From: Fimbriimonadaceae bacterium
Lineage (GTDB): Bacteria > Armatimonadota > Fimbriimonadia > Fimbriimonadales > Fimbriimonadaceae
DNA: 49,438 bases
NCBI GenBank assembly: GCA_024710805.1
Contig: JANJUB010000131.1
Location: 1-49,438 of the forward strand
Reading direction: 5' to 3'
Shown: positions 49,197 through 49,438 of the stretch, piece after piece
How positions within the stretch are numbered: the first letter of the stretch is position 1
How the letters are laid out: the number at the start of each line of letters is the position of its first letter
Made by a program: the position numbers and the translations under genes
The notes under the pieces: generated by a model
The model's database searches: none
The model's input: only the letters and a program-made list of their open reading frames with translations
What the model was told of the DNA's origin: nothing

Positions 49197-49438
49197 ATGC
49201 AGATTTTGGACGGCATTCCCGTGTTCGGCGACCCCGTAGATCAAGGCGCGCTCGAACAGATCAAGAACGCGCGGCGCTTGGCCGCACACGTCGCCCTGCT
49301 CGCCGACCATCATCTCGGATTCGGCGTGCCGATCGGCGGCGTAGTCGCGTATCACGAACTGGTCTCGCCCTCCGGAGTGGGCTACGACATCGGCTGCGGC
49401 AACAAGGCGGTACGGCTCGACGTTCCTGCCCGCAAGGT
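49197..49438 (+). CDS. rtcB: RtcB-type RNA ligase (N-terminal part, runs off right edge)
   Basis: The first 80 codons are present from ATG at 49197, with the strongest ribosome site in the window (AAGGAGGT at 49182-49189, seven bases away). The peptide contains LLADHHLGFGVPIGG and SPSGVGYDIGCGNKAVRLDV, the opening motifs of RtcB: the Asp-His metal site and the 'V-G-Y-D-I-x-C-G' loop, where the Cys is a metal ligand. RtcB joins RNA 2',3'-cyclic phosphate or 3'-phosphate ends to 5'-OH ends using GTP, in tRNA repair or splicing. The catalytic His is outside the window. No archease or RtcA is seen. Confidence 0.9.
   Translation, partial: MQILDGIPVFGDPVDQGALEQIKNARRLAAHVALLADHHLGFGVPIGGVVAYHELVSPSGVGYDIGCGNKAVRLDVPARK

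Noticed and set aside
1-49438. CRISPR arrays, insertion sequences, prophage or known defence islands
   Set aside because: No evenly spaced repeats, transposase, integrase or defence-type genes were found on either strand.

Overview
The window is GC-rich bacterial chromosome and is almost fully coding. The best guess for the source is an Armatimonadota-like bacterium, possibly class Fimbriimonadia. The reasons are two pseudopilin genes with the [18 protein letters not shown] leader and the H-X9-DG type of C-terminus, many secreted or zinc-ribbon proteins of unknown role, an alternative complex III / caa3 respiratory cluster, and a recurring TAnnnT hexamer 4-9 nt before start codons, which suggests leaderless mRNAs. 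This assignment is an inference; no rRNA or other marker gene is present.

Layout. 1-162: start of a photolyase/cryptochrome gene running off the left edge. 263-3321: a secreted beta-propeller protein, a selenocysteine tRNA (2146-2240) with a UUCG-capped hairpin directly at its 5' end, a YbjN-like protein and a pseudopilin. 3324-6782 (minus): four genes joined by 4-base overlaps (two FAD oxidoreductases, a secreted protein, a PaiB-like flavoprotein). 6827-17332: housekeeping and unknown genes, including a SprT-like metalloprotease, a TolB-like propeller, an ECF sigma/zinc anti-sigma pair, a YprB-type nuclease, a serine hydrolase, a cupin phosphoglucose isomerase, a nitroreductase with a coupled leader peptide, a tandem UspA protein, and a tRNA-guanine transglycosylase lacking the three zinc cysteines. 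17457-18677: MFS transporter.

19041-33700 (minus) is one long respiratory operon: fused heme A synthase / heme O synthase (ctaAB), alternative complex III (actA-actF), a small membrane protein of unknown function, a SCO copper chaperone, and caa3 oxidase subunits II, I, III and IV. Together these carry electrons from quinol through ACIII and cytochrome c to oxygen, and supply the heme A and copper for the oxidase.

33759-35429 (minus): methyltransferase, NUDIX hydrolase and signal peptidase I. 35472-37485: DUF4446 protein, a second ECF sigma factor and its presumed anti-sigma factor. 37435-39722 (minus): an unknown protein and a Cys/Met-metabolism PLP enzyme. 39869-48614: Kef-type antiporter, a DnaA-N-like protein, a PhnP-like metallo-hydrolase, a second pseudopilin, ferredoxin-NADP reductase, dUTPase, a zinc-ribbon/TPR protein and a membrane-anchored spermidine-synthase-like protein. 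48615-49196 is a more AT-rich pocket with paired direct repeats, a tiny membrane protein and a probable decayed VapB-like antitoxin. The window ends in the start of rtcB.

No CRISPR array, insertion sequence, phage module or obvious defence system was seen. The most unusual items are tRNA-Sec, the zinc-site-less Tgt, the leaderless-promoter pattern and the unknown conserved-looking gene inside the respiratory operon.
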